Assembly (NCBI GenBank): GCA_024397955.1
Contig: CP073744.1
Span: forward strand, 248,001 to 312,000
DNA: 64,000 bases
Origin: a bacterium SCSIO 12696
GTDB taxonomy: Bacteria; Pseudomonadota; Gammaproteobacteria; Pseudomonadales; Porticoccaceae
Reading direction: 5' to 3'
Every line of letters begins with the position of its first letter. Position 1 is the stretch's first letter. A program made the translations under genes and the position numbers. The notes beneath the pieces are model-generated. The model was not told the DNA's origin. It was given only the letters and a program-made list of their open reading frames with translations, and made no database searches. Positions 9,008 to 17,715 of the stretch are shown here, piece after piece.

Positions 9008-9472
9008 ATGAAAAACACAATGAACAACCTCAACGCTTCAGTTAAGGACGCCGGATTTACTCTGGTGGAAATGATGGTGGTGCTGGTGATTATTGCCTTG
9101 CTGGCGGGCATGATTGTGCCCAATATTCTCGACAGCGCCGACAAGGCTCGAGCTCAAAAAGTACAGGCGGATTTTGCGGCCATTAAAACGGCACTTTCTG
9201 CCTATCGCTTGGACAACTACACCTATCCCACTACCGAACAGGGCCTGGAAGCGTTGGTGGATAAACCGGAACTGCCACCGGAGCCTCGCCACTGGAAAAA
9301 CGGTGGTTATCTGCCAGAGCTGCCTCTGGACCCTTGGGAGCGCCCCTATTACTACCAGAGCCCTGGTGAGAACGGCCCCTTTGATATTTACACTTTGGGT
9401 GCCGACGGCATTGCCGGTGGTGAGGACGTCAATACCGATATCGGTAACTGGCGACAGGAAGAGCAGCAGTAG
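9008..9472 (+). CDS. gspG: Type II secretion system major pseudopilin GspG
   Basis: Main building block of the periplasmic pseudopilus. The 154-aa precursor has a short basic leader, cleavage expected at G/FTLVE (AGFTLVEMMVVLVIIALLAG), the conserved Glu5 and a hydrophobic N-terminal helix, followed by a soluble domain with the GspG-specific calcium-loop region (NGPFDIYTLGADGIAGGEDVNTD). Cleavage would be done by a prepilin peptidase that is not encoded in this window. It follows gspF by 29 nt. Confidence 0.97.
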   Translation: MKNTMNNLNASVKDAGFTLVEMMVVLVIIALLAGMIVPNILDSADKARAQKVQADFAAIKTALSAYRLDNYTYPTTEQGLEALVDKPELPPEPRHWKNGGYLPELPLDPWERPYYYQSPGENGPFDIYTLGADGIAGGEDVNTDIGNWRQEEQQ

Positions 9473-9506
9473 CTGGTTTTTATTGTGAGCCCAGCGAATC
9501 AATCTC

Positions 9507-10115
9507 GTGACCTTACTTCCATACAGAACGCTACACCGCTTTCCACATAGCACTGCTCGCGGCTTTACCATGGTGGAGCTATTGGTGGTGGTAACCGTTG
9601 TTGGGTTGATCGCCACCATTGCTACCGTTGCTATCTTTTCCGATTCCACCCATCAACAACTGCGTCGCCTGACTGCTCAGTTGCAGGGCCAGGTGGAACT
9701 GATGGCCGAGGAGGCCCAGCTTAATGGCGCGACCATTGGGTTGTTGATCAACCGTGATGAAGACGATATTTGGAGCTATCGTTGGCGCACCGAGCTGGCG
9801 CAGGCGGATCGTCAAGCGGATCAAACCGAGGCAGACTGGTGGTTGCCCCTGGCGGGCGAAGCCCGTCAACTGTTCCCGCCGATCAGCTTCCCTGCGGGGG
9901 TTGAGTTGGAATTGCGCTTTGCGGATGTCAACGGCCCCCCGGTGGATATTGATGACGATGAACCGGTTCCCCAAGTGCTGTTTTTTCGCAACGGCGAAAT
10001 AACACCCTTTCAGTTGCAGTTGATTAGCAGCGCTGGTGACAGCCATTTCCAGTTACAGGGCGACCTGTTGGGTCGAGTGGAAATGGTGGACAGAATGGAC
10101 GATTCACAGCAATGA
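9507..10115 (+). CDS. gspH: Type II secretion system minor pseudopilin GspH
   Basis: Minor pseudopilin of the periplasmic pseudopilus. The 202-aa product has a leader of about 19 residues with the processing site RG/FTMVELLVVV, Glu5 present, then a variable beta-rich domain. The GTG at 9507 is the most reasonable start although its ribosome binding site is weak. The stop codon overlaps the gspI ATG (ATGA at 10112-10115). Sequence similarity in this family is low beyond the N-terminus, so assignment rests on position between gspG and gspI plus the pseudopilin signal. Confidence 0.9.
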   Translation: MTLLPYRTLHRFPHSTARGFTMVELLVVVTVVGLIATIATVAIFSDSTHQQLRRLTAQLQGQVELMAEEAQLNGATIGLLINRDEDDIWSYRWRTELAQADRQADQTEADWWLPLAGEARQLFPPISFPAGVELELRFADVNGPPVDIDDDEPVPQVLFFRNGEITPFQLQLISSAGDSHFQLQGDLLGRVEMVDRMDDSQQ

Positions 10116-10489
10116 AATGGCGGTCTAGTATCCGTGGCTTGGCACTGGTTGAAGTACTGGTGGCGCTGGCTGTGGTGGCTATTGCACTACCTGCGTTGCT
10201 CAATTCTGTGGAAGGCATTACCGATGGCACCAGCCATATGCGCGACAAAGCCATGGCCCAGTGGATTGCCAGCGACCGCCTGACTCAGCGGGCCATCAAT
10301 CGGCGTTTGGGGCAAACCGGCGGCACCAACAGCAGCGGTGAAGTGGAAATGGCTGGGCAGCGTTGGCAGTGGCGCATGGTGGTACGCGAAGCGCCTACAA
10401 ACCCCAATTTCCAGCAGGTTGAAGTATCGGTGTTTCGCTTTGGGCAGGAGGAGTCCCTGATTGCCATGATGGCGGTGGAGCGAAAATGA
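10112..10489 (+). CDS. gspI: Type II secretion system minor pseudopilin GspI
   Basis: Small (125-aa) minor pseudopilin that with GspJ and GspK forms the tip complex that starts pseudopilus assembly. The processing site is RG/LALVEVLVALAVVA, with leucine in place of phenylalanine at mature position 1, a tolerated variant in this family, and Glu5 kept. The C-terminal segment VEVSVFRFGQEESLI resembles other GspI proteins. It is coupled at both ends by ATGA overlaps with gspH and gspJ. Confidence 0.93.
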   Translation: MKWRSSIRGLALVEVLVALAVVAIALPALLNSVEGITDGTSHMRDKAMAQWIASDRLTQRAINRRLGQTGGTNSSGEVEMAGQRWQWRMVVREAPTNPNFQQVEVSVFRFGQEESLIAMMAVERK

Positions 10490-11145
10490 TGGTCACAGGC
10501 AATTACCCAAAAAGCCGGGGTTTTACCTTGGTGGAAGTGCTGGTGGCGATGGCGATTACCGCTTTTATTGGCACCGCGGCCTACCTCAGCTTTGACGCTG
10601 CCATGAGTACCGGTGATACCAGCCAGGCAAAAATGCGCCAGTTAAAAACCATCGATCAGGCCATGAGCCTGATGGCACGAGATTTACAGCAAGCCATTGG
10701 TCGCCCGGTGATCGCTGGTAATGGTCAGGCACAGTCTGCTTTTGAGGGCCTTGGCCAGGCAAACTTTGGCGGCTTTGAACAGTACCTTATGCGTTTTACC
10801 CGCTCTGGCTGGCAGAACCCCCAGCAACAACTGCGCAGCCATTTACAGCGGGTGGGCTATCGTTTTAACGACGGCCAGCTGTGGCGCGACCACTGGCCTT
10901 ATATTGATATGGCTGACGATGTGCTACCCACTCAGCTGCCTTTGTTGGAAGGGGTGGAAGCGGTGCGTATCCGTTATTTAAATGCGCAAACACCCGCCAA
11001 CTGGCTGCAAGAGTGGCCCGTCGGCTTTGCCTCTGGCAGCGCTTCCCTGGCAATCAGTACCGCGCTGCCACTGGCGGTGGAAATAACCCTGGAACTGGAG
11101 GAGTGGGGTGAAATTACTCGCCTGTTTATGCTGCCTTCCGCCTAG
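10486..11145 (+). CDS. gspJ: Type II secretion system minor pseudopilin GspJ
   Basis: Minor pseudopilin of the tip complex, 219 aa. The prepilin signal SRG/FTLVEVLVAMAITAFIG is clear; the rest matches the GspJ pattern, including RDLQQAIGRPV and a terminal region with aromatic and acidic residues. Its ATG overlaps the gspI stop; a second ATG follows directly at 10489 and would shorten it by one residue. The 3' end overlaps gspK by 38 nt. Confidence 0.93.
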   Translation: MMVTGNYPKSRGFTLVEVLVAMAITAFIGTAAYLSFDAAMSTGDTSQAKMRQLKTIDQAMSLMARDLQQAIGRPVIAGNGQAQSAFEGLGQANFGGFEQYLMRFTRSGWQNPQQQLRSHLQRVGYRFNDGQLWRDHWPYIDMADDVLPTQLPLLEGVEAVRIRYLNAQTPANWLQEWPVGFASGSASLAISTALPLAVEITLELEEWGEITRLFMLPSA

Positions 11146-12172
11146 CGCCTCTAACTCGCCAAAGCAACAGCGAGGTGTGGCGTTGATTCTGGCACTGCTG
11201 ATCGTGGCAGCGGTGGCGGCCATGGCGACGTTTTTAAACAGGGATTTTGATCGCAGTGTGCGCTTTGCCGAAAACCGCTTGTTTAGCCAGCAGGGTAATC
11301 ACTTGCTGGCTGGCGGTGAGGCGGCAGCACAGTTTTATTTGTCTGAGGACTTAAACGACAACACCGTGGATCACTTGGGGGAATTTTGGGCGCAGAGCTA
11401 CAGCTTTCCCCTGGATATCGCTGTCATTAATCTGCAGCTTGAAGACATGCAAGGGCGCTTGAATATCAACGAACTGCAAGCCAAAGTCAGCAGCGAAAGC
11501 CGCCGGGGTGGTGCAGAGAATTTTACCGTACCCCAGCGCCGCTTTATCCGCCTGCTGCAAACGTTTGACGATGTGTTGCCACTGGATCGCAATGAAGCCA
11601 TTGAAATCACCCAGGCGGTGATTGACTGGCTCGACGCTGACGACGATACCACCGGTTTTGGCGGCGCTGAATCCATCTTTTACCAAACTGCTGGCCAAAC
11701 CGGGTATCGGCCCGCCAACCGAGAGATGACCAGCACCAGCGAACTGCGCCTGGTAAAAGGGGTTACTCCAGAGCTTTACCAATTATTGGAACCGTTGGTC
11801 TGTGCGTTGCCTATCGGTACAGAATTGAACGTGAATACCGCGCCACTGGCGGTGTTGCGCACCTTTAATATTGGCGATCAACTGACACCGCTGTCGTTAC
11901 AAGACGGTGAAGAGCTGCTGAATGAGCGCACCGAAAAAACCTATGACGACATTGCGGATTTTCTGGATACACCGATCATGGCGGATTTACAGGCCCAGGC
12001 GACTCGTGAAGGTCAAGTTTTGAGTACTGATTTGTTGAGCGTGTCTACCAGCTACTTTATGCTCAGGGCACAAGCGGTGGTGGCGCAAAGGTCCAGTTAC
12101 AGCCAGAGTTTGCTGCATCGAACTCCCGACACAGTTCGCCTAATCAGTCGTGAATTGGGTAACTGGCAGTAA
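11108..12172 (+). CDS. gspK: Type II secretion system minor pseudopilin GspK
   Basis: Largest minor pseudopilin, capping the pseudopilus tip. The 354-aa protein has the processing site RG/VALILALLIVAAV; as is usual for GspK, the Glu at mature position 5 is absent. The inserted alpha domain is recognisable from EDMQGRLNINEL, AVIDWLDADDDTTGFGGAES and LNVNTAPLAVLR. Translation starts at a GTG inside the end of gspJ (38-nt overlap), supported by GGAGGAG just upstream; no later start keeps the leader peptide. Confidence 0.94.
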   Translation: MKLLACLCCLPPSASNSPKQQRGVALILALLIVAAVAAMATFLNRDFDRSVRFAENRLFSQQGNHLLAGGEAAAQFYLSEDLNDNTVDHLGEFWAQSYSFPLDIAVINLQLEDMQGRLNINELQAKVSSESRRGGAENFTVPQRRFIRLLQTFDDVLPLDRNEAIEITQAVIDWLDADDDTTGFGGAESIFYQTAGQTGYRPANREMTSTSELRLVKGVTPELYQLLEPLVCALPIGTELNVNTAPLAVLRTFNIGDQLTPLSLQDGEELLNERTEKTYDDIADFLDTPIMADLQAQATREGQVLSTDLLSVSTSYFMLRAQAVVAQRSSYSQSLLHRTPDTVRLISRELGNWQ

Positions 12173-12204
12173 TTCACCGGCGTTAATTTTTTGGAAAACA
12201 GGTT

Positions 12205-13440
12205 ATGGCAAATACGATTTTTGTCCGTCAAACCCGCAGTGGTGATTATCACTGGTTCGCGGATGGCGTGGAGCTTGCCCAGGGCAGCTTGGCACAATTC
12301 AAGGCGGACTTGTCATCGCTAAGCAACGCTCGGGTGTGGTTACTGCTGCCGGGCAACGATGTGGTTTTCAACCAGCTGCCCTGCAGCGCAAGAGAGCGTC
12401 GTCATTTGCGCAAAGCGGCTCCCTATGAGTTGGAAGAACAACTGATTGATGAAGTCGATCAGCTGCACTTCGGTTTTGCTCATCTGTCTGATGACCAGCT
12501 CAGTATCGCTTGTTGCGACCATCAATGGCTGCAGCAGCTGTTGGATCATTTTCAACAAGCGGGTATTGAAGTTCACCATATGGTGCCGGAGATATTGTTA
12601 CTCCCTTGGCAGCCAGAAACCTGGACCCTGGCGGTTAGAGGGCAGTCCATCGTAGTGCGTTGTGGTGCTAGCCAGGGTTTTGCCCTCGAGCCCGCGCTGA
12701 TTCCAATGGCCTTGCAACAGCTAGTGCAACAGGACAAACCTCAGCGGGTATTGTTGTTGGCCGGCAGTGACGAGCAATTGCAACTGCTGCGGCGGATGCT
12801 GCCAGAGGCGTTGCAAGCCCAGTGTGACGCCGAGCTGCAAAGCTGGCCGCAAACGGTGATTGCCAACAGCCCGACAAAACCCCCATTGGATATGCGCCAG
12901 GGCGCGTTTTCCAATCACCTGCCAGTACGTCGCTGGTGGCAACACTGGCAGCGGGTGGCGGTTGTGGTGGCCGTGGCGTTGGTGGTGTTTGTGGCCGGGC
13001 AGTGGGCGCAATACAGCGATGTCAAACAGCAGGGCCTGCAGCTGCAACAGCAAATTTCAACAACGGTTTCCCAGGCGTTGTCGCGGAGAACGGTGGGGGA
13101 TAGCCAGCGCCAGCTCAACGCCTTAAAGAGCGAATTGAGGAAGCGCCGTGGCAATGCCACAGGCAGCTACAACTCTCCCAGTGCCATGCTGGCGGACGTC
13201 ATGCCGGTTTTTGCCGCTAGCAAAGGTGTGTTGCCGGGTAACTTTACCTTTAGCGGCCGCAATGGTGAGCTGAGAATGAATTGTTGGGCACCCAGTTTTG
13301 AGGCCCTGCAAACCATTCAGTCGCAGCTGGAAAAACGCCGCTACCAGGTGCGTTTTACCGCCAGTGCCGATGGCGATGGCCAGCAGGGTAATTTTCGCAT
13401 TCAGCGCCAGTCGGCGCCCAACGCTGTAGCGGGGAGGTAA
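12205..13440 (+). CDS. gspL: Type II secretion system assembly-platform protein GspL
   Basis: Bitopic inner-membrane protein that recruits GspE. The 411-aa sequence has an actin-like cytoplasmic domain (about 1-240; early segments VWLLLPGNDVVFNQLP and RRHLRKAAPYELEEQL), one membrane helix at about 250-268, and a periplasmic ferredoxin-like domain. The ATG at 12205 follows an AGG-containing leader. It is separated from gspM by only 3 nt, consistent with the known GspL-GspM partnership. Confidence 0.92.
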   Translation: MANTIFVRQTRSGDYHWFADGVELAQGSLAQFKADLSSLSNARVWLLLPGNDVVFNQLPCSARERRHLRKAAPYELEEQLIDEVDQLHFGFAHLSDDQLSIACCDHQWLQQLLDHFQQAGIEVHHMVPEILLLPWQPETWTLAVRGQSIVVRCGASQGFALEPALIPMALQQLVQQDKPQRVLLLAGSDEQLQLLRRMLPEALQAQCDAELQSWPQTVIANSPTKPPLDMRQGAFSNHLPVRRWWQHWQRVAVVVAVALVVFVAGQWAQYSDVKQQGLQLQQQISTTVSQALSRRTVGDSQRQLNALKSELRKRRGNATGSYNSPSAMLADVMPVFAASKGVLPGNFTFSGRNGELRMNCWAPSFEALQTIQSQLEKRRYQVRFTASADGDGQQGNFRIQRQSAPNAVAGR

Positions 13441-13443
13441 GCC

Positions 13444-13917
13444 ATGGCCAATTGGCAACAGTTTGACCGCCGCGAACAGGGTGTCTTGCTGTTTGGGGGC
13501 ATCGCTGTGGTGTTGATTTTACTGTGGTGGCTGTTGATTCAGCCGATGCTCGCCATGGTGGATAAGCGGGAGGCCAATAACCGCTTGCTCAGTGCGCAAC
13601 TGCAAGAGGCCACCCAGCTGGCGGGGCAGATCAAATCCCTCAAAGCCACTAATAATCCAGCTGCAATAGGCAGCAACAATTTGATGCGTTTGGTAAGCCA
13701 GAGTGCTCGCAGCTTTGGCTTGGGGTTGAGTAACTTTACCCCCAACAGCGATGGCAGTGTGTCGTTGCGTTTTGAACAGGCAGCGTTTAATGGCTTTATG
13801 CAGTGGCTCAGCGAAATGGAAAGTCAGCACAGTGCCACCGTGGACAACCTCAGCGTAACGCCCACCGGTGACAGTGGCGTGGTTAAGGTGTCTGTTCGCT
13901 TGCGGGGGAATGGATGA
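13444..13917 (+). CDS. gspM: Type II secretion system platform protein GspM
   Basis: Small (157-aa) bitopic inner-membrane partner of GspL. A short cytoplasmic N-terminus is followed by a helix at about 14-34 (VLLFGGIAVVLILLWWLLI) and a periplasmic ferredoxin-like domain containing NNLMRLVSQSARSFGL and a late FNGFMQWLSEME. Its stop overlaps the gspN ATG in ATGA. Confidence 0.92.
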   Translation: MANWQQFDRREQGVLLFGGIAVVLILLWWLLIQPMLAMVDKREANNRLLSAQLQEATQLAGQIKSLKATNNPAAIGSNNLMRLVSQSARSFGLGLSNFTPNSDGSVSLRFEQAAFNGFMQWLSEMESQHSATVDNLSVTPTGDSGVVKVSVRLRGNG

Positions 13918-14666
13918 AGCGCTTTGCTCGCTGGCTGTGGTGCTTGCCGCTGCTGTTATTGGTCAACTTTGTGGTTCAGGCCCCGGCCCGTTTGCTGGAG
14001 TCGTTATTGCCTCAGGAACTGGCTTTTCAGGCCAGTTCCTACCAGGGCAGTTTGTGGAAGGGGCGCGCCCAGCAGGTGGTTACCGGTTCAGACGGCGCTT
14101 ATGTGAACATCGATACTGTTCAATGGACACTTCACCCTTTGTCACTACTGAGCCTGTCGCCCTCGGCGGACGTGGTGCTTGAAGCCAGCGGCAGTGAATT
14201 TCTGTCGGGAGAGGTACAGTGGTTGGGTGGGCAGCGGTTGGGTGCCAGCGACCTGGAAGTGTCTCTGCCCGCTGTCACCGTCGGCCATTATGCGGGGAGC
14301 TATCCATTGGCGGGGCAGCTATCGTTGCGCTTGGAAAAGTTAGTTCTCGATGGCAGCCGGGTAGAGGAGTTGGCGGGTAACGGCAGCTGGCAAAACGCCC
14401 GTGTGGATATCGGCGGCCGTTGGTTTGCCATGGGCACCCTGGCGGGTGACCTGGCAATGCAAGGAAACAGCGTTCAACTCAGTTTTTTTGATCTTTCAGG
14501 CCCGGTGGATTTGGACGGGCAGCTGCTGTTTAACCCCAGTGGCACAACTTCGGTGGATGCGCTGGTAGGACTGCCACCACAAACCGACGATGATGTTGTG
14601 CAGAGATTGTCGCTGTTTGCAGAGCGTCAGCCGGACGGAAAATACCATATCGAGTTTGAATACTAA
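13914..14666 (+). CDS. gspN: Type II secretion system protein GspN
   Basis: Accessory inner-membrane component found at the end of some gsp operons. 250 aa with an N-terminal signal or anchor helix (FARWLWCLPLLLLVNFVVQAP) followed by a predominantly beta-strand periplasmic region (YQGSLWKGRAQQVV, VQWTLHPLSLLSLSP). GspN is missing or dispensable in several type II systems; its precise role is unsettled. It ends in TAATG, sharing one base with apbE. Confidence 0.88.
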   Translation: MKRFARWLWCLPLLLLVNFVVQAPARLLESLLPQELAFQASSYQGSLWKGRAQQVVTGSDGAYVNIDTVQWTLHPLSLLSLSPSADVVLEASGSEFLSGEVQWLGGQRLGASDLEVSLPAVTVGHYAGSYPLAGQLSLRLEKLVLDGSRVEELAGNGSWQNARVDIGGRWFAMGTLAGDLAMQGNSVQLSFFDLSGPVDLDGQLLFNPSGTTSVDALVGLPPQTDDDVVQRLSLFAERQPDGKYHIEFEY

Positions 14667-15628
14667 TGACTCGGTGGTTGCTGTTATTGGTACTGTTTTC
14701 GCCTCTGTCATGGGCTCAGTGGCACAGCGATACCCAAGCCATTATGGGAACCCAGATACGAGTGGTGCTTTGGCATGCGGACGCTGAAACCGGTTCCGCC
14801 GCACTGAATGCGGTTATGGCAGAAATGCACCGTATCGACCGCCTTTACAATCCCTGGGATAAAAACAGCGACCTTTATCGCATCAACCAGCAAGCCACCC
14901 AAGGCCCGGTGCCTATTTCTGCGGAAATGGTGCAGCTGCTGGATAAAGGGCTTTACTACGGTAAGTTAACCGGTGGTGCCTTTGATATCAGCTTCGCTTC
15001 TGTGGGGCACGGTTACGATTATCGAACCGGTAAAAAACCCAGCGATAAAACACGCAGCAATTCGGTGATTGATTATCGCCTGATTGATCTCAACCGGGGT
15101 GAAAAGCGTGTTTATTATCGCCATCCCAGCATTAAGGTGGATTTGGGTGGCATTGCCAAAGGGTACGCCATCGACAGGGGGGGCCAGCTGTTAAGGGAGT
15201 ACGCCGTCGAACACGCCAGTATCAGCGCCGGCGGCGACACTCGACTGCTGGGTGACCGCCGCGGCCGGCCCTGGGTTGCCGGCATTAAAAACCCCCGTGG
15301 CGGCGACAATGACATCGCCATTAAGCTGCCGCTGCAAAATGAAGCGTTATCTACATCCGGTGACTATGAGCGCTTTTTTATCGACGAAAACGGCGAGCGT
15401 ATTCATCACATTCTCAATCCCAAAACCGGTCGCTCTGCCAATGGCATTGCCAGTGTGAGTGTGATCGGCCCCAACGGGTTTGATACCGACCCACTGTCTA
15501 CATCGGTGTTTGTGATGGGTGTAGAAAGGGGTTTGCAGCTGATTGATTCATTGGTGGGTTTTGAAGCGATTATTATTGATGAATACGGCAAAACCCATTA
15601 TTCGAAAGGTTTGGGCGAGCCGAATTAA
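14666..15628 (+). CDS. apbE: FAD:protein FMN transferase (ApbE family)
   Basis: Periplasmic, magnesium-dependent enzyme that transfers FMN from FAD onto a threonine of target flavoproteins such as NqrB/NqrC or RnfG. The 320-aa protein has a signal peptide (to about WAQW), the start motif IMGTQIRVVLWH, GGAFDISFASVGHG, VDLGGIAKGYAID, SAGGDTRLLG, and the metal-binding end DTDPLSTSVFVMG. It overlaps gspN by one base, an unusual place for apbE, with no flavinylation target gene in the window. No lipobox is evident, so it is probably soluble or N-terminally anchored. Confidence 0.93.
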   Translation: MTRWLLLLVLFSPLSWAQWHSDTQAIMGTQIRVVLWHADAETGSAALNAVMAEMHRIDRLYNPWDKNSDLYRINQQATQGPVPISAEMVQLLDKGLYYGKLTGGAFDISFASVGHGYDYRTGKKPSDKTRSNSVIDYRLIDLNRGEKRVYYRHPSIKVDLGGIAKGYAIDRGGQLLREYAVEHASISAGGDTRLLGDRRGRPWVAGIKNPRGGDNDIAIKLPLQNEALSTSGDYERFFIDENGERIHHILNPKTGRSANGIASVSVIGPNGFDTDPLSTSVFVMGVERGLQLIDSLVGFEAIIIDEYGKTHYSKGLGEPN

Positions 15629-15643
15629 CAGGAGGGGTTATCG

Positions 15644-16186
15644 ATGAAATTGCGTTTATGGTTGGTGTTGTTGTGTTTTGTAGCCAGTGCTTTTGCCCAT
15701 GCTGGCTCTGCGCTGCTTGATATTAATGTACGCACATTGGCCGGAGATGAAAAAGTTAATTTGGCTGACCAATACAATGGAAAAGTGGTGTTGGTGGTCA
15801 ATGTGGCCAGCAAATGCGGCTATACCTACCAGTATGAGCAGCTGGAAGCCACCTATCAAAAATATCGTGATCAGGGTTTGGTGATTCTCGGTTTTCCCAG
15901 CAACGATTTTAAAGGCCAGGAACCGGGCAGCGAAAAACAAATCGCTGAATTTTGTCGCCTGACCTACGGGGTGCAGTTCCCCATGTTTGAAAAAATGTCG
16001 GTCAAAGCAGGCGGTGATGTTCACCCGTTATATCAGCGCTTGGCGGACCAGGCTGGTTATCCGAAATGGAATTTTTTTAAATACCTGATTGGTCGTGATG
16101 GCAAATTGGTGGACATGTATAACAGCAAAGTAGAACCAGATTCGGAAGAGCTGGTGTCTGCGATTGAACGGGAATTAAAGGGCTAA
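15644..16186 (+). CDS. Periplasmic glutathione peroxidase-family thiol peroxidase
   Basis: Reduces peroxides, probably using thioredoxin-like reductants rather than glutathione. The 180-aa precursor has a signal peptide (LWLVLLCFVASAFAHA) and the GPx tetrad positions: Cys58 in NVASKCGYT, Gln92 in GQEPG, Trp142 in WNFFKYLIG. Cys104 in AEFCRLTYG matches the resolving cysteine of two-Cys GPx enzymes such as yeast Gpx3. Selenocysteine is not used. AGGAGGGG lies upstream of the ATG. It follows apbE by 15 nt, so may share its transcript. Confidence 0.9.
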   Translation: MKLRLWLVLLCFVASAFAHAGSALLDINVRTLAGDEKVNLADQYNGKVVLVVNVASKCGYTYQYEQLEATYQKYRDQGLVILGFPSNDFKGQEPGSEKQIAEFCRLTYGVQFPMFEKMSVKAGGDVHPLYQRLADQAGYPKWNFFKYLIGRDGKLVDMYNSKVEPDSEELVSAIERELKG

Positions 16187-16252
16187 CCAGTTAGGTTCTC
16201 GTCACGTTGAGCGCTGCCTGGGCCAAAATTACCCGCAATTCTGGAGTAAAAA

Positions 16253-17689
16253 ATGCACTTCGCAAAACGTCTCGCATCTTCTCTAGTACTGAGTGCGTCA
16301 TTCGGCCTATTCAGTGCTGGGACTTTGGCTGAAAAGCCAGTCGTGAGCGACGAGCAGATCAGTACCGCCAAACAGTTGATACAAACCGCGCTTGATAGTG
16401 ACCTTGGTTTTGACATTGTTGAGTCACTGACCACCGAGATAGGGCCAAGGCTGGCTGGTTCAGAGGCTGAAAAGAGAGCCCGGGAGTGGGGGTTTAAACT
16501 CGGCAATAAACTGGGCTTCGACAAAGTAGCCATTGAAGAATTTACCATGCCGTTTTGGGATCGTGGAGAGCTGCAATTGTCGCTGGAAGCTCCGTATCAA
16601 CAGGATTTGTATGGCACCGCACTGGGCGGGGCCGGGCCGTCGAAACGTGCCATTAAAGCGAGCGTTGTGTATTTTCGTGATATTCACGCATTAGAAAAAG
16701 TTGCTGCCGGTGCGTTGAAGGGCAAAATTGCCTTTGTCGACGGTGATCGAATCGTAAAAAGCCAGACCGGTGCGGGTTACAACCCAGCCAACCAGCGCCG
16801 CAGAATTGGTTGGCAACACGCTGAGCGCGGTGGTGCCAGTGCGCTAGTGGTACGCTCAGTGGGGTCTGATTCACACCGTTTCCCCCATGCGGGCATGATG
16901 AGCAAAGACGGCGACAAATGGGCGAGCATTCCGGTGGTTGCCATTTCCAGCCCGGATGCAGACCATTTGCGCCGCCTGCATAATCTGGGTAAGCCACTCG
17001 AATTGTCTTTGAATTCATCCTCTAAATGGAAAGGCGAAGTCAGCAGTGGCAATGTGACTATGGACCTGGTGGGCAGCGAACGACCTGATGAAATTGTGCT
17101 TATCGGCGCTCATCTGGACAGCTGGGATCTCGGTACGGGTGCCGTTGATGATGGGGCAGGGATTGCGATTACCACCGCTGCGGCTGCATTGATTGCGAAA
17201 TTACCCAAGCGGCCCAAACGCACGATCAGGGTGGTGATGTTCGGTGCCGAAGAAGTTGGTTTGCTGGGTGCAAAAGCCTATGCAGCAAAGCATGATGCCG
17301 ATTTGGAAAATCATGTATTGGCCACTGAGTCTGACTTTGGTGCGCAAACTATTTGGCGGCTGGTGTCTAATGTAAATCCCGGTGCCAATTCATTGATTGA
17401 CGAAATTGCCAAGGTCCTGTCACCTATTGGTATTGTACGTGGTGGCTCTGAGGTGCCCGGTGGTGGCCCGGATATTATCCCGCTGGCGGCCAGAGGCGTA
17501 CCCACCATACGCTTGAATCAGAATGGCATGGATTATTTTGACTTGCACCACACGCCGGATGACACACTGGATAAAATTGACCCGAAAGAACTGGCACAAA
17601 ATATTGCAGCTTATGCGGCGACAATTTATTTGGCGGCGGATTCCGATATTGAATTTCGCAAATCTGTGACAGCAAAAGCTGGCCAATAG
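16253..17689 (+). CDS. Secreted M28-family zinc aminopeptidase
   Basis: Exported zinc peptidase of 478 aa, likely releasing N-terminal amino acids from peptides. A signal peptide (about 1-26) is followed by a PA-type insert and the M28 catalytic domain. Metal and catalytic residues are in place: His287 in AHLDSW, Asp299 in VDDGAG, the Glu333-Glu334 pair in GAEEVG, an Asp in ATESDFGA and His432 or His433 in DLHHTPDD. As a folded exoprotein it could be a substrate of the adjacent type II secretion system, which is inference from location only. The start is an ATG with GGAG upstream. Confidence 0.93.
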   Translation: MHFAKRLASSLVLSASFGLFSAGTLAEKPVVSDEQISTAKQLIQTALDSDLGFDIVESLTTEIGPRLAGSEAEKRAREWGFKLGNKLGFDKVAIEEFTMPFWDRGELQLSLEAPYQQDLYGTALGGAGPSKRAIKASVVYFRDIHALEKVAAGALKGKIAFVDGDRIVKSQTGAGYNPANQRRRIGWQHAERGGASALVVRSVGSDSHRFPHAGMMSKDGDKWASIPVVAISSPDADHLRRLHNLGKPLELSLNSSSKWKGEVSSGNVTMDLVGSERPDEIVLIGAHLDSWDLGTGAVDDGAGIAITTAAAALIAKLPKRPKRTIRVVMFGAEEVGLLGAKAYAAKHDADLENHVLATESDFGAQTIWRLVSNVNPGANSLIDEIAKVLSPIGIVRGGSEVPGGGPDIIPLAARGVPTIRLNQNGMDYFDLHHTPDDTLDKIDPKELAQNIAAYAATIYLAADSDIEFRKSVTAKAGQ

Positions 17690-17715
17690 TTTTTATATTC
17701 AAGCGGAATAAATCA

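Noticed and set aside
10112..10489. Leucine in place of phenylalanine at position 1 of mature GspI as a defect
   Set aside because: Family members tolerate Met or Leu there; Gly at -1 and Glu5, the key processing residues, are present.
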